Shown here: positions 23,054 through 34,990 of the stretch, one piece after another
Position numbering within the stretch: position 1 is the first letter of the stretch
Layout: each line of letters begins with the position of its first letter
Origin: Hypericum androsaemum
Lineage: Eukaryota > Streptophyta > Magnoliopsida > Malpighiales > Hypericaceae
Length of the DNA stretch: 64,000 nt
Direction of reading: 5' to 3'
NCBI GenBank assembly: GCA_963995505.1
Contig: OZ023193.1
Location: forward strand, 7,958,521-8,022,520
Made by a program: the position numbers and the translations under genes
Notes under the pieces: model-generated
Told to the model about the DNA's origin: nothing
Seen by the model: the letters and a program-made list of their open reading frames with translations, nothing else
Database searches by the model: none

Positions 23054-26000
23054 ATGACATCATCAAACTCTGTACCAATACCAGTGCCAGCAGTCCTGGG
23101 AACTGTCCATGCCGAAAGGCCGGCCAAGTTCAACGGTACTGAGTTCAAGAGGTGGCAACAAAAGATGCTGTTCTACTTGTCGACGCTCAACCTGGTCCAA
23201 TTCTTGAAGGAAGAGGCTCCGAAGGTGGCGAAAAATGAGGCTGATCCACAGAAGATCAACACTCTCGATGCATGGAGTCATAGCGACTTTCTATGTCGTA
23301 ACTATGTCCTAAATGGCTTAGACGACGCCATCTACAATGTCTATGCAGGTACAAAGACTGCAAAAAAATTGTGAGACTCCCTGGAGAAGAAGTACAAAAC
23401 AGAGAATACCGGGATGAAGAAATTTATCGTTGGAAGATTCCTCAACTTCCAGATGGTGGAATCCAAGAAGGTCATAGACCAAGTCCAAGAGCTGCAGCTG
23501 ATTCTACATAAGATTCACGCCGAAGACATACAACTCAGCGAATCCTTCTAGGTGGCCGCTCTAATCAAGAAGCTACCCCCTCTATGGAAGGACTTCAAGT
23601 ACTACCTCAAGCATAAGAGGAAGGATATAGGGCTGGAAGACCTGATCGTGAGACTAAGGATCGAGGAAGATAAGCGAAAGTCCGAAGTCAAGACCAGCAG
23701 GACTAACTCTGAGGCTAAAGTACACCTCACTGAGGGAGGTACTGGCAAGAAGAGGAAGAAGCCCGGAAATAAGTAGGAGAAGCAAGAGCCAAAGCAAAAG
23801 AAAGCTAAGAAGATCAAGGGCAATTGCTACAACTGCGACAAGCCCAGTCACATGGCCAAAGATTGTCGCCTGCCAAAGAGGGACGATCAAGAGAAGGTAA
23901 ATCTGGCTGAAGACCTGTCTGAGCTAGACTTATCTGCCGTGGTATTTGAAGCCAATCTGGTGGATAACCCAAGAGAGTCATTCGTTGACACAGGGGCGAC
24001 CCGACACATCAGCTCAGACAAGAAGATATTCTCGACCTATATCCCGATCAACGGACGAAATTTGTTTATGGAAAACTCTGCAACTTTTTCCGTAATCGGA
24101 CTAGGCCAGGTGGTGCTGAAACTGACCTCCGGAAAAGAGCTGACCCTCAAGGATGTGCTGCATGTTCCAGACATTCAAAAGAATTTAGTATCGGGCTCAC
24201 TATTAAGCAAAGCTAGGATGAAGCTAGTGTTGGAGGCTGATAGGTTTGTTCTGATCAAGGCCGGTGCCTTTGTAGGAAAAGGTTATCTCGAAAGGGGGCT
24301 CTTTAAGATGAATGTAATAACTGTGAAATGCGCCTTTGAAAGGCCTAAGAAAGTTATCAATTCTTCTTACTTGGCTGAGTGTTCTAACTTATGGCATGAT
24401 CGATTAGGATACTTAAATTTGAGCTCACTAAGGAAATTAGTAAGTTTAAATTTATTGCCTAAAATAGAGTTTGACCCAAACAATAAATGTCAAGTATGTG
24501 TAGAGGCAAAAATGACCAAAGCATCTTTTCATTCAGTGGAAAGAAGTACTACACCTTTAGAGTTAATTCATACCAACATATGCGATATGAAACAAGTGCA
24601 AACTAGAGGTGGGAAAAAATATTTCATCACATTTATTGACGATTGCACGAGATACTGTTATCTACACCTCTTGAAAGGAAAAGACGAAGCTCTAGAAGCT
24701 TTTAAGTGTTATAAGAATGAGGTTAAAAATCAACTTAGCACAAAAATCAAAATGATTCGAAGTGATAGAGGGGAAGAATATGTAACTCCGTTTGAAGAAT
24801 TCTGCCAACAACATGGCATTATTCATCAGACAACTGCTCCATACTCACCTCAATCAAATGGCGTAGCTGAACGCAAGAATCGAACTCTTAAGGAGATGAT
24901 GAATGCATGTTGATTAGGTCGGGCTTACCATAGAACTTGTGGGGGGAAGCTGTACTCTCAGCAAATCACATTCTAAACAAATTGCCACACAAGAAAAGGG
25001 ACAAAACTCCATATGAATTATGAAAAGGAAGAAAGCCTTTCTACGGTTACCTTAAAGTGTGGGGGTACCTAGCTAAGGTAGAAATACCTCAGCCTAAAAG
25101 GGTGAGAATAGGACCTAAGACCATTGACTGTATTTTTATCGGATATGCTTACAACAGTAGTGCCTACCGATTTCTAGTGCACAAGTCTGAAAATTCTGAA
25201 ATCAACGAGGGAATGGTAATGGAATCAAGGAATGCAACTTTCTTTGAGAGTATCTTTCCTAAAAAGAAAATGAAAGAAGTAAGCTCAAACAAAAAAATTA
25301 TGAAGCTAAACAAGGCTCAGATCAAGGTGCTAAGGAACCTAGACGGAGTAAGAGGACCAAAGTAGCCAAGTCGTTTGGTCCAGATTTTCTAAATTATATG
25401 TTAAAAAATGAACCTGGGAAAATTCAAGAGGCATTATCTAGTCCGGATGCTCCTCTCTGGAAAGAAGCTATCAATAGTGAGATATAATCTATCATGCAAA
25501 ACTACACGTGAGAAATCGTGGATCTCCTACCAGGTTGTAAACCTTTAGGTTGTAAGTAGATCCTTAAAAGGAAATACAAAGCTGATGAATCAATCAACAA
25601 GTACAAAGCTCGGTTGGTACCTAAAGGGTTCAAACAGAAGGAAGGATATGATTTCTTTGGCACGTATTCACCGATTACAAGAATCACATCTATTAGAGTG
25701 CCCATAGCTATCGCAGCACTCTATAGCCTCGAGATACATCAAATGGATGTAAAAATAGCTTTCCTAAATGGAGAACTGGAAGAGAAAATATATATGGAAT
25801 AACCTAAAGGGTTTGTTACCCCCGGACAAGAACATAAAGTGTGCAAGCTGGTCAAGTCACTGTACGGGCTGAAACAAGCGCCAAAATAATGGCATGAGAA
25901 ATTTGACAGAACAATTATGCCAAATGGCTTTAAGATCAATGAGTGTGATAAATGTGTATACATTAAAGGCACACCTGATGCTTACGTGATTGCATGCCTG

Positions 26001-26951
26001 TATGTTGACGATATGCTAATCACAATAAGTAGTAATGATCTTATCATAAAAGCTAAGAACATGTTAAAGAACAACTTTGACATGAAAGATATGGGTCTAG
26101 CTGACGTCATACTAGGGATTAAAATCTCCAGGACGACTGAAGGAATTGTCTTGTCACAATCTCACTACGTTGAGAATGTACTCAAGAAATTCGAAGCTTT
26201 TGACAAACCCCCGGCTAAGACTCCAGTAGACCTGAGTCTACACTTAGTTAAAAATAGAGGAGATTCAGTATCTCAACTAAAGTATGCAAGAATCATTGGG
26301 AGCCTGATGTACTTGATAAATTGTACACGCCCTGATATTGCATACTCAGTTAGCAAGCTTAGTAGATTCACGAGCAATCTAGAATCAGACCACTGGCTAG
26401 CTCTGGAAAGAGTTCTAAAGTATCTAAAACATACCATAAACTATGGCATAGTTTATACTAGGTATCCAGCTGTATTGGAAGGATACAGTGATACGAATTG
26501 GATATCAGACACTAAAGACTCTAAATCTACTAGTGGTTATGTGTTCACCATAGGTGGATGAGCAGTGTTCTAGAAATCCTCTAAACAAACGTACATAGCT
26601 CAATCCACCATGGAGTCAGAGTTTTTAGCACTAGATAAAGCTGGAAAAGAAGCTGAATGGCTCAGAAACTTCCTAAAGGATATTCAGTATTGGAACAAGC
26701 CTGTGCCCCATGTATTGATACATTGTGATAGCATGTCTGCAATCGAGAGAGCACAAAGTACAATGTACAATGGTAAGTCTCGACACATCCGTAGGAGGCA
26801 TAACACCGTTAGGCAATTGATCTCTGGTGGTATAATTATCATTGATTATGTGAAGTCTAAGGACAACATAGCTGATCCTTTGACGAAAGGAATCAACCGA
26901 GATCAAATGTATAACGCAGTAAGGGAAATGAGGTTAAAACTCACACATTAA
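23054..26951 (+). pseudogene. Copia Gag-Pol, broken by stops and frameshifts
   Basis: Gag starts at ATG 23054 and contains ERPAKFNGTEFKRWQQKM and a zinc knuckle, CYNCDKPSHMAKDC. The protease motif VDTGATRHIS lies near 23985. The pre-integrase and integrase region (about 24380-24913) includes DDCTRY, IRSDRGEEYV and PYSPQSNGVAERKNR. Reverse transcriptase is at about 25600-26560 with YGLKQAPK and YVDDMLI. RNase H, ending DPLTKGI, is at about 26480-26951. In-frame stops occur at 23372, 23549, 23774, 24911, 25363, 25800, about 25887 and 26559. Frame changes lie between 24913 and 25057 and between 25365 and 25614. In an active element it would encode the proteins for reverse transcription and integration. 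Confidence 0.92.
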
Positions 26952-27497
26952 AGAACGTTCATAGCGATAACTCAACCATGATGAGTGGAGATCCCACAAA
27001 CTTGATTCAATAAGACAACTAAATTTTGGATGGTTCAGATGAATACTTGGAATCCATCCCATTCTCAGAAACTGTCCAAGTGCGAACCTGCAGAGGTGTG
27101 GTAAGGTTAAGCATCTACGCTTTTAATGATTCCTATACTAGGAAAAGGTGGAGTATGGCAGGATACACCTGATGGGAGATCACCTATATAAGTGTGAAGT
27201 GAGGCCGCTTCAAAAAGAAAAATACTTATGAATCCAAGATAAGGTCCATGGCCGAAATGGACACAACGTGAGAACCAAAGGATATTAGAGATATCATTGT
27301 GTAAATGTTATTGTCTTGGTTTACATAAAAAAGTTGACCAGTTCAAGATATCGTGTTCACTGAGCAGCAGGTAAATCTGATAACATCTTACTAGAGAATG
27401 TTCAAAGTCGTAAGCTACCTATCTCGATGCAATGATATTTCGTTAGAACTTTTCTTAAAAGTGTCAGCATGCATTAATCATCATTCGTGTGGGAGAT

Positions 27498-28419
27498 TAT
27501 TGGGTTTGAATGCATAATTAATGTATTTGGCCCAAACTGAAAAGCCCAAGCTGAGGATGGGAGAACCATTACCACATCATAAATCGCAAGGAAATTTTCC
27601 TTATTTATAAGGAGAATTCAAGCTGGTGTAATATTAAATATTCTACCTGAAGAGCTGACTGAGGCTGCCTGCGAGGATAGTGCATAGCACCATCCGAGCA
27701 CGAGCACGCGCTCGCACACGTGCGTGTGCGCATGGCACATTAGATGCATGTCGTAATGGGCACTTTGTGATGCACTTGGTATTTTGCACGTGCGCATCAT
27801 CGCGAGGAGCTGGAGGAGCCTTAAAGTTTTTTCGAAGCTCGGACGAAGAGGCAGAAGGGCTGGAACGTCCCGGAGACTTCCAGAAGGTCGAAGGGTTACG
27901 AGCGAACCTGAAGGGCGCACAGGCGAATCTAGAAGCTCCCAGAACACCGAAGGGACGTGAGTGTGTTGTCTGCCTGCCAAAAGGGTGCCAACGGCCTCCA
28001 AAGAGCCACGAACGAATTGGCTGGAGAGGCACCTGAAGGGCAGACTGCCTGCTGGCCGAACGAATGCATCTTCTCAGAATTGCTTCATGCCCCTTCGGAA
28101 GTGTCTGCGTCCACTCCACCCAGCGCCTATAAATAGGCCCCTCTCCCTCATTTGTATCTCACTCCGAACACTCATTGCATTAGCAATAGTCGTTCTCCTC
28201 TCTCCCTCCCTCAGAAAGTTTCGAATATCCAAGGTTCGCCTGAAACTTCGAGAGTCGTTGTACTACAAACTCGGAAGCAGCCTAGTCGTTGTATCTTGGA
28301 AACGATTGCCGCAGCCCGTAAGTACTGAATACGGGACAATCTCGTCTTACGGAGAAAGAGTCTAACTCTTACCTCGACTTAAAGATTCTAATCAAGTACA
28401 CCACCTCCGATAATCAACA
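27498..28419 (+). repeat. 3' LTR of the inner copia
   Basis: 922 bp. It starts TATTGGGTTTG, a mutated TGTTGG, just after a purine-rich gtgtgggaga tract, and ends ATAATCAACA. TATAAATA lies at 28128-28135. Confidence 0.85.
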
Positions 28420-28424
28420 CCGTA

Positions 28425-28737
28425 AAAGATGGTCCGTAGCCTGCACATGAATTGTGGTTGGTCTTTCAGCAAAATGACTGAGAATATTGACGGCGTACTA
28501 TGTCCGAACGAGTCACTGTGAGATACATCAGCTGGTATATAAATCGGCGATACATTTTCAAGTCATCGACCGTATCACCATCTGATTTCAAACGGTGGTT
28601 CTATTCCATTGGGAAGCGATATGGACGAGCATCGTCTTTTCCACATTATTCGAGGATGTCAATACTGTACTTCTATTGGTGGTAAGACGCTGATGCCAGG
28701 CTTGCAAGTCCTTCTCAGCTGATAATGCTACCCCACC
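28425..28737. other. Unassigned remnant between the two copia elements
   Basis: About 310 bp lie between the inner 3' LTR and the outer protease piece. A 61-codon plus-strand frame (28500-28685) has no recognisable motif. This may be outer-copia sequence too decayed to recognise, or another insertion. Confidence 0.4.
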
Positions 28738-29079
28738 CTACACATCTTTGAAGTAATAGAGACCATCACATTGTTTACCCACTCCAATTAGGCTCTTCAA
28801 AATTAGGTCCTGAATAACACAATAATCAGAGTAGAACATTACAGAACAGTTGAGATCTTTGGTCAATCTACTAATAGATAATAGGTTGTACTTAAAAAGC
28901 AGAATAAGGAGAACATTATTGAGACGAATGCGCTTATTTAAGTGAACTGTCCCAATTTTGGCAACGAGTATCTCTTCTTTGTTAGTTATCCTGACTGATG
29001 GATGACTGATATCATGAGATTCGTCGGTCAAAGATTCTTGGCTACAAATAATGTGATCAGTGGCACCAGAATTCATCAC
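28738..29079 (-). pseudogene. Outer copia protease / gag-pre-integrase fragment
   Basis: Minus-strand frame with a protease motif NSGATDHI (DSGA in functional elements; here N precedes SGA), then the typical spacing to RIRLNNVLLI, YNLLSISRLT and DLILKSLIGVGKQCDGLYYF, the gag-pre-integrase region. Stop-bounded on both sides. It belongs to the outer element by strand and position. Confidence 0.8.
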
Positions 29080-29562
29080 CCAATATTGTGCATAAGAGAC
29101 CTTATCAATCGTGTTGACACAAAAAGATGGTGATTGATGATGGAAGACCGAGATGGCTAGAACTAGGTTAAAAGTAATAACAAGGACAATAAGTGGAAAT
29201 ACTTCACCAGGTTCACTGGTAATATATTGTCGCTTCTATCCGAGCTGCTCTGGTAAAATGTTGATACCACTAACAACCGGTGGACCAACAAGTGACTAAA
29301 ACTAGCGATTGATAGCACCAACAATTGGTGGTCTACTAGTCTCACAAAACTTGAAACAGATTGCTGAGAAAAAATCCAAAAAAAGAGTAACTTATTTGAC
29401 GAGGAACTACGTCTGGATGGATGGAACTAAAGAATTGAAACCTAGGTTTCGTAAGAAATTTGACAAGGACTTTTGGTGGAGTTTTTTTCGGTGGACTTTT
29501 GGTGTTCATGTCTTTTTTAACGTTCCGACTGTTTGTGACTAGGGTTTTTCTTATTTCAGTTA

Positions 29563-29575
29563 GGCTCTAATACCA
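29563..29575 (-). promoter_or_regulatory. Primer-binding site of the outer copia
   Basis: TGGTATTAGAGCC on the minus strand is one base off the classical initiator-Met tRNA site and abuts the LTR. Confidence 0.85.
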
Positions 29576-29645
29576 TAAAAAATATGCCCCTTGATTTTAT
29601 TCATGCCATAAGGTTATATATATATATGATTGAATAGGAATTTAA

Positions 29646-31957
29646 CTTTTTTTTAGGGAAATTTCTTCATTATATTAATATCAAAACGTGGTGCCATTAC
29701 AATTGGTCAATAACAAGAGCATCAAATAACAATGGGGGAGGAGCACTAAAGAGCTGAAACTGGACAGCTTCAGAAGGGTCCGCTTTGGCTAAAGTGTGAG
29801 CAGCCATGTTTGCAGTTCTTCGTACAAAAGAGAAGTCGTGTTCCTCCACAGCTGCAACTGATGTCATGATGTCTTCCACAATCAAGGCCAAGTCGCTATG
29901 ATCCCGCAAAAGGGCTTTTGTAAAGCTAGTACAATCGGTTAACCATCTGATTCGAAATTTACCCGAGATAAGTGCATTGATAGAGCAAGTTGTACACCTA
30001 GGTTAATTCCCATTGCCTCCACGATGAGACAGGTGCGGAAGGGATTGCAGAGCTGCGGCCGCGAAGGTACCAGCTGAATCACGAACTATGGCTCCAACTT
30101 GACCACCACCCGAGTACATCTATAGGTTGTCTGGGACTCAGCACAATGGATCGTTTCTGTTGCGCTTTGGCTGTTAGAAATAATTCATCTATTAATGCAC
30201 TATTCCCACTGGGTACCTCCCTCCTCTATAAGCTCATCCACAGTCTATATCTGGTCCGACCCCGGGTAGTGGTAAGTCGGGTGTCCATTATGGTGACCCG
30301 GTAGCCATTGATCCGCCCAGATGTGTTAGCACCGTACAATAACAGGGAAAGGCCCACTCTTAGACTCTGCCAAATGTAGCTCGGGGCGTGGCCCTCCGGC
30401 GCTTGCAGCAGATGAGAACGCGGGAAATAGCGTGCTTGTAGAACCCTTGTAGTTAAGGATGCTCGGTTGAAATTTTGTAACTGACGAAAGCCCATACCAC
30501 CATCTCTTTTCAAGCGAAACATGCGGGACCAACTCCGCCAATGTAATTTTCTCTCCCCATTCGAGCTATCCCAGAAAAAGTCACCAAGCCCCTTCTCTAT
30601 CCGATCACACGTACTCGCAGGAAGAAAGAAGCATCTCATAATGTAAGTGGGGATAGATTGGAGAACTAATTTTATCAATGTTTCCCGCCTTGCTCTAGAT
30701 AGGAAGCACTCTTTCTATGTACCTATTTTAGCCCGTATCCAGTCCTCCAAATCACTGAATACAAGCTTCTTTGATCTCCCCAAAAGAGTAGGCATGCCAA
30801 GGTACTTCTCTGTCTCATTGCCCTATCTCATATTCAGTATAGCATGCAGTCATTCCTTTAACTCCTCGGAAACATTACCACTATAGGTAATGAACCTTTT
30901 TTGTAGATTTATTTTTTGTCCCGAAGCTCCTTCATAGATACTCAAGAAGTTCATAATACTGATAAGTCCTGCCTCCGTTGCCCGTGCAAATAATAGAGAA
31001 TCGTCTGCAAATAGCAAGTGAGTAACAGAAGGGACCGATCGAGCTACCTAGATGCGATGAATGAGTCCAACCGATTCGAATTGGTTGATAAGCCCAGCAA
31101 GGCTTTCCGCACAAAAGAGAAATAAATACGACAGGAGAGGGTCTCCTTGCCTATCCCCCTGCTTGTAGAGAAATAGGAGCTAACCTTGCCATTTATCTAT
31201 ACAACATATTGTACGGTGTTAACACATCTCATGACCAGCTATGTGAAAGAGGCTGAAAAATTAAGAGCTTGCATCATCCTCTCGAGGAAAGGCCACACGA
31301 TTTTACCATAGGCATTCATCATATCTAACTTTAAAGGGTAGCAACCCCACCAGCTCTTCTTCTTCTTCTTCTTCAAAAAGTGGAAAATATCAAAAGCAAT
31401 GATATAATTATCTTTTATTAGTCTATCTGGAACGAAAGCACCTTGATTCTCATGTATGATGTCACGAAGGAAAAGCTCCAGTCTATTAGTGATTGCTTTC
31501 GTAATGATCTTCATAGTAATATTGCATAGGCTAATAGGACAGAATTCAGAGCATACCATCGGCCTTTTCACTTTTGGAATCAGAGTTATAATAGTTTTGT
31601 TGATCGAAGAAGGATCCAGACCATCATTCATAACGGCTAGTGTTGTAGAGGTCACTGCTCCTCCCCACTGTAGGCCATAATCTCTGAAAGAATAGTGGTG
31701 GTATATCGTCATGACCAGGTGATTTAGTATGATGCATCTATGAAAGCGCCACTTTAACTTCATTCCGGTGTATAGGGTTTTAGCATTGAATCACACAACT
31801 CAGGTGTAAGGCACGGGGTAATTATCTGGGCAACCTCCTCAACCTGCGTACAATTAGAAGAGGTAAACAATGAAACATAATATGACCTAAAGATCTCCTG
31901 AATGCCCCTCAAATCGCTTACCATCTCTCCTCCCTCAGTCCTAATCTCTTCTACCCT
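29646..31957 (-). mobile_element. 5'-truncated LINE in the outer copia LTR (17-bp TSD)
   Basis: The LTR sequence attgaataggaatttaa at 29629-29645 is repeated at 31958-31974 with one difference, giving a 17-bp TSD typical of target-primed insertion. A minus-strand A-tail (cttttttttag on plus, about 29645) marks the 3' end. The 2312-bp insert holds only reverse transcriptase onwards, so it is 5'-truncated. Confidence 0.9.
29697..31763 (-). pseudogene. LINE reverse transcriptase to RNase H fragment
   Basis: Minus-strand pieces in order: reverse transcriptase at 31763-31239 (TLIPKVKRPM, FCPISLCNITMKIITK, NQGAFVPDRLIKDN, PLKLDMMNAYGKI), an FADD catalytic motif near 31005 (LLFADDSLLFAR), the connection/zf-RVT region at 30678-30226 (IPTYIMRCFFLP, FFWDS, KRDGGMGFRQL), and the RNase H C-terminus at 29909-29697 (SFVRRTANMAAHTLAK). 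Frames are broken several times. A (ctt)n run at 31361 encodes a stretch of Lys. It is not the same subfamily as the LINE at 698-7598, because the shared motifs differ in most flanking residues. Confidence 0.85.
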
Positions 31958-32129
31958 ATTGAATAGGAATCTAATTTGATTATCAAGTAACTATGACTAA
32001 GATGTCTACATGAATACAACTTCTACCCGTAATATGAATAATAGCAAAAAAATTTCAATTAGTATTTAACAATATTGGGTTTTCGAATATTCGAACTTCA
32101 AATATTTTAATTATATTTAAAAAAATTTG

Positions 32130-32492
32130 TGGGAGCGGATTTGGTCCTGGAAGGCCAAATCTAACCAGGACCGTCCTGAACAATCCAATGGTTTACTTAG
32201 TTATGATTCAATGGTCTACCCAGTTATGATTTAATGGTCTACCTAGTTATGATTCAATGGTCTGTTTTATCCCGTCCTAGATAAATCGGGACCGTCCCAG
32301 TTACTGAGTTACGATTCAATAGTTTACTCAGTTACCATTCAATGATTTATCCAGTTACGATTCAATAGTTGTGGGCTTTTTCATTTTGCCTCCCCGTATT
32401 TCCACATTTTTGCAAAAAAATCTCTACGTATCCTTTAATAAAAATCCTCCAGCACCTTTCTGGAGTGTGCCTCCAGGACCAAATCCGGTCCT
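32130..32492. mobile_element. TIR element with internal 23-bp minisatellite, copy 1
   Basis: The termini gggagcggatttggtcctgg (32131) and the reverse complement at 32473-32492 form an imperfect inverted repeat of about 20 bp. Between them are about eight copies of a 23-bp unit of the type caatggtctacccagttatg plus att. No ORF and no clear TSD. Homologous in design and repeat sequence to 61131-61545. Confidence 0.65.
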
Positions 32493-33154
32493 CAGCTTTG
32501 TTTTCTGATTGATCTAAATGTCCATCAGTTAAACACAAATATATTTATTCCGGAGATAACGTAGGGATAGTTGGATTAATTGTTATAACTTGTTTGATTA
32601 GATAAGTAAATTTTTATCCTACGTCATTTAACCCTTCCTTTATACTTAACTGCTCTTTGATTAGAAATTTTAGAGTTTTGAGCAAAGAGTTAATTCTAAA
32701 TTTTGTAAATAACTCCAGATTAGGATGGGAAACTAATGCCACGTAGTTAATTTTAAATTTTGTGAATTTTTTAATTTAATTCAAATGTACATTGTTCCTT
32801 CTACCGAAGTTTTTTTTACATTGTTCCAAAATTATCATTACGTTACTCTCCATTACTCGATCCTCACCAGACAAAAGTTATGTAACATGAAAGTGTCCCA
32901 CACCAATTTTCCAATTACAATATAATCAATCTAATGACATACAATTAATGGGTCAATATCTCCAAGTTGATGTTCCAATTACAAATATTGCTGAAGTTGC
33001 AACTAAAAAACATATATGTTACAGTTTCATCAACAGCATCAGAACTGTACAAGTTATGAGAACAATTCCATTGGATGATCGCGTCCAGCCGAAAGCTCCG
33101 AAACCCTGCACATTTGTCATGAAGATGATCAGGATTAGCACATTATGATGTTCA
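32493..33154. other. Intergenic 3' flank of the GH17 gene
   Basis: AT-rich. It probably contains the 3' UTR of the glucanase gene at its right end. No other feature is supported. Confidence 0.5.
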
Positions 33155-34436
33155 TCAGGAAAATTCGGGTTCGGGTTCAGATTCGGATTCTGTCAAGCAT
33201 ATAACGGTAAGCAGAAGAAGGCAGACCTTAAGAGGAGCAAGGGATGATGCTCCTGAAGATTCCTTGAGTGCAGGGAATCCAATGTTATATGCAGCACTTC
33301 CATCAGGTTTGTACAATCCGAAGTTCCTTTCGGAAGTCGGTCCGGGCTTCAAGTTCTCGTTGAACAATGCGAAAATGTAAGCTCTCACCATAATCTTTGG
33401 TCTATGAGGAGTCCCTTTCTTCTTACTCAGTAGCTTCTTCATGTTGTAGTTGTAGGTCCTGGCATTTTTCATCGAGGCACCGGCTTCGTCTTGGTCTCCT
33501 TTCGAAGCCCAGCCAGTTTCAGACACAATGACTTCCATTGTAGGAAACCCTGCCTTCTCCAGTGCAAAGTAAGCTGCATCAACCTGAGCCATAAACATGT
33601 TGTCATAATGCAGGTTGGTCTTTGTATCAAGGATCCCTGGATTCGATTGGAGGAGCGCGTATTTGATGTCGATATGCTCAGGATCGCTCTTGTAGGCCAA
33701 GAAAGGATATGCATTTATATAAAAAGGAGAACCAATCTGCGAAAAGAATTGCAGCAACGGTTGCATGTACACGAGCACGTCCTCTTTGAACACACACGCA
33801 GAAGGCGGGTAGGAGTTGGCGAACACGGCCTCCGAGTTCGGGCTAGAGACCTCCACCTTCTTGTGCAAACCAAGCAGTTGGAGGGCTGAATACACATTCT
33901 TTGTAGCAGGGAGCAGAGCTTCCCAGATGTCCGTAGATGTACCGCCTAAAATCTCGTTACCAACCGCGATCCCGACAACGGTATTCCCCGGAAGATAGGG
34001 CTCCACGTTCTCTTTCACCCAACTCAGAGCAGGGTCCTGCCCTACGCTCATCTGTATCAAGAACTCATTGCCAAGTCCAACAATGACACCTATGCCGGAG
34101 CCATTAAAGGCGTCGAGGACGCTGTGATCAGCGTCGTAGATGCGAATGTTCCGAATCTTTGCAGCTTTAAGAAGGGTCACCACACTTCTTGGTGTTAGAA
34201 GATTGTCAGCTATCCTCCCATAGTTCACTCCATAAGTTCCTGTAAAGCCCTGCCCTGTAGGAACTGCCAAGACAAGAGGAAACAAGTTCAACCTCAAACT
34301 CTTGAACTTTGCAATTTATATATATATATATATATATATATAATAGTTAAGATTAATGAGGAGAAGGGAACGTACCACTAGAAGAGAAGACAGAGAAGAT
34401 GAGGAGGAGCCAGAGGAAAAAAGAAGAGAAATCCAT
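33155..34436 (-). CDS. Glucan endo-1,3-beta-glucosidase, GH17, GPI-type
   Basis: Two exons on the minus strand, 34436-34376 and 34263-33155, with a 112-bp phase-1 intron, encode 389 residues. Residues 1-20 (MDFSSFFLWLLLIFSVFSSS) are a clear signal peptide. The GH17 fold follows from GTYGVNYGR, with proton donor E124 in VGNEIL and nucleophile E269 in VSETGWAS. There is no X8/CBM43 module. A Ser-rich SSGASS then a hydrophobic stretch near the C-terminus suggests GPI anchoring. The enzyme hydrolyses beta-1,3-glucans such as callose at the cell wall and plasmodesmata; the closest type is the Arabidopsis At2g27500-like group (from memory). Odd: after the hydrophobic tail come 12 more residues, mostly Glu, Ser and Pro, where GPI signals normally stop. 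The intron carries a (TA)13 microsatellite. Intact otherwise. Confidence 0.95.
34317..34342. repeat. (TA)n microsatellite in the GH17 intron
   Basis: 26 nt of alternating TA lie inside the 112-bp intron, so length variation here would change intron size directly. Confidence 0.95.
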
Positions 34437-34807
34437 AAGTCTGGTAGAGAAACTATCGAGGGGAAATTCTATTTTTGGATGGAAAAAGAATAGGAAGGGT
34501 CCAATTCCAATATTTTCCAGCTTATTAAAAAGGGATTGACCCTTTTGTTTGATCATCCAATTCTTGTTGCTGAGGCATTCCAATGATGCCCATAAGGAAC
34601 CAAGAAAGTGCATTGGCAAGGGAAGAGAGATTCTTTGTCCTTGATGATAAAAACTTATTGGAGGGAAGATGAAGATTCTTAACCTTTGTCCGTTACATGA
34701 AAAGAGAATTTCTGAGGGGGATAGGCACATTGACATGGGGAGGGGATTCTTAACTTTAAGTTTCAGAAAGTTGTTGATCACTTCACCAACTTTTGTGAGT
34801 TAATTTA

Positions 34808-34990
34808 AATATTAAATACCAACAAGCACTTGATCAACTGATGAGAGAGTTGTTCTAGCTTGACCAGATCTCGGGTTCGAATCTTTGAGTATACAGTAGT
34901 GTTAAATACTTGTTGGGAGAACTTTGCCACCTTTTAAAGGTCCTACCTGACTCGAAATTGGATTAGTCGGCCCAATAAACTATATACCAA
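34808..34990 (+). mobile_element. Au-like tRNA-derived SINE (family 1, best copy)
   Basis: The tRNA-like head has a B box (gggttcgaatc at 34873). It is followed by gttaaatacttgttgggaga and a 3' body with gactcgaaattggattagtcgg, which resembles the Au SINE 3' region known in many angiosperms. Related copies are at 15375, 53150 and 58665. Confidence 0.65.

Larger units (their letters stand above)
22097..28419 (+). mobile_element. Inner Ty1-copia retrotransposon (6.3 kb)
   Basis: The LTRs (22097-23024 and 27498-28419) have TGTTGG...CAACA-type ends. The flanking repeats TCGTA (22092-22096) and CCGTA (28420-28424) differ at one base. The internal order is gag with zinc knuckle, protease, integrase, reverse transcriptase and RNase H on the plus strand, the copia order. 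It sits in the outer minus-strand copia. It is full length but dead: many stops and at least two frameshifts. Confidence 0.92.
21407..32010 (-). mobile_element. Outer short-LTR Ty1-copia element, nested and deleted
   Basis: This minus-strand copia is bounded by TSD TGAAT (21402-21406 and 32011-32015). Its 3' LTR is at 21407-21539 (133 bp). Its 5' LTR is at 29576-32010 but is split by a LINE. A primer-binding site complementary to initiator tRNA-Met (TGGTATTAGAGCC on the minus strand) lies at 29563-29575, and a polypurine tract at 21547-21554. Coding remnants are a protease/pre-integrase piece (28738-29079) and an RNase H end (21555-21776). Integrase and most of the reverse transcriptase are absent. 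A younger copia occupies 22097-28419. The short LTR suggests an Ale/Retrofit-type lineage (inference). Confidence 0.85.

Noticed and set aside
34866..34890. A tRNA gene suggested by a good B box (gggttcgaatc)
   Set aside because: No cloverleaf can be drawn around it, and the following sequence is SINE-like with other copies in the window.
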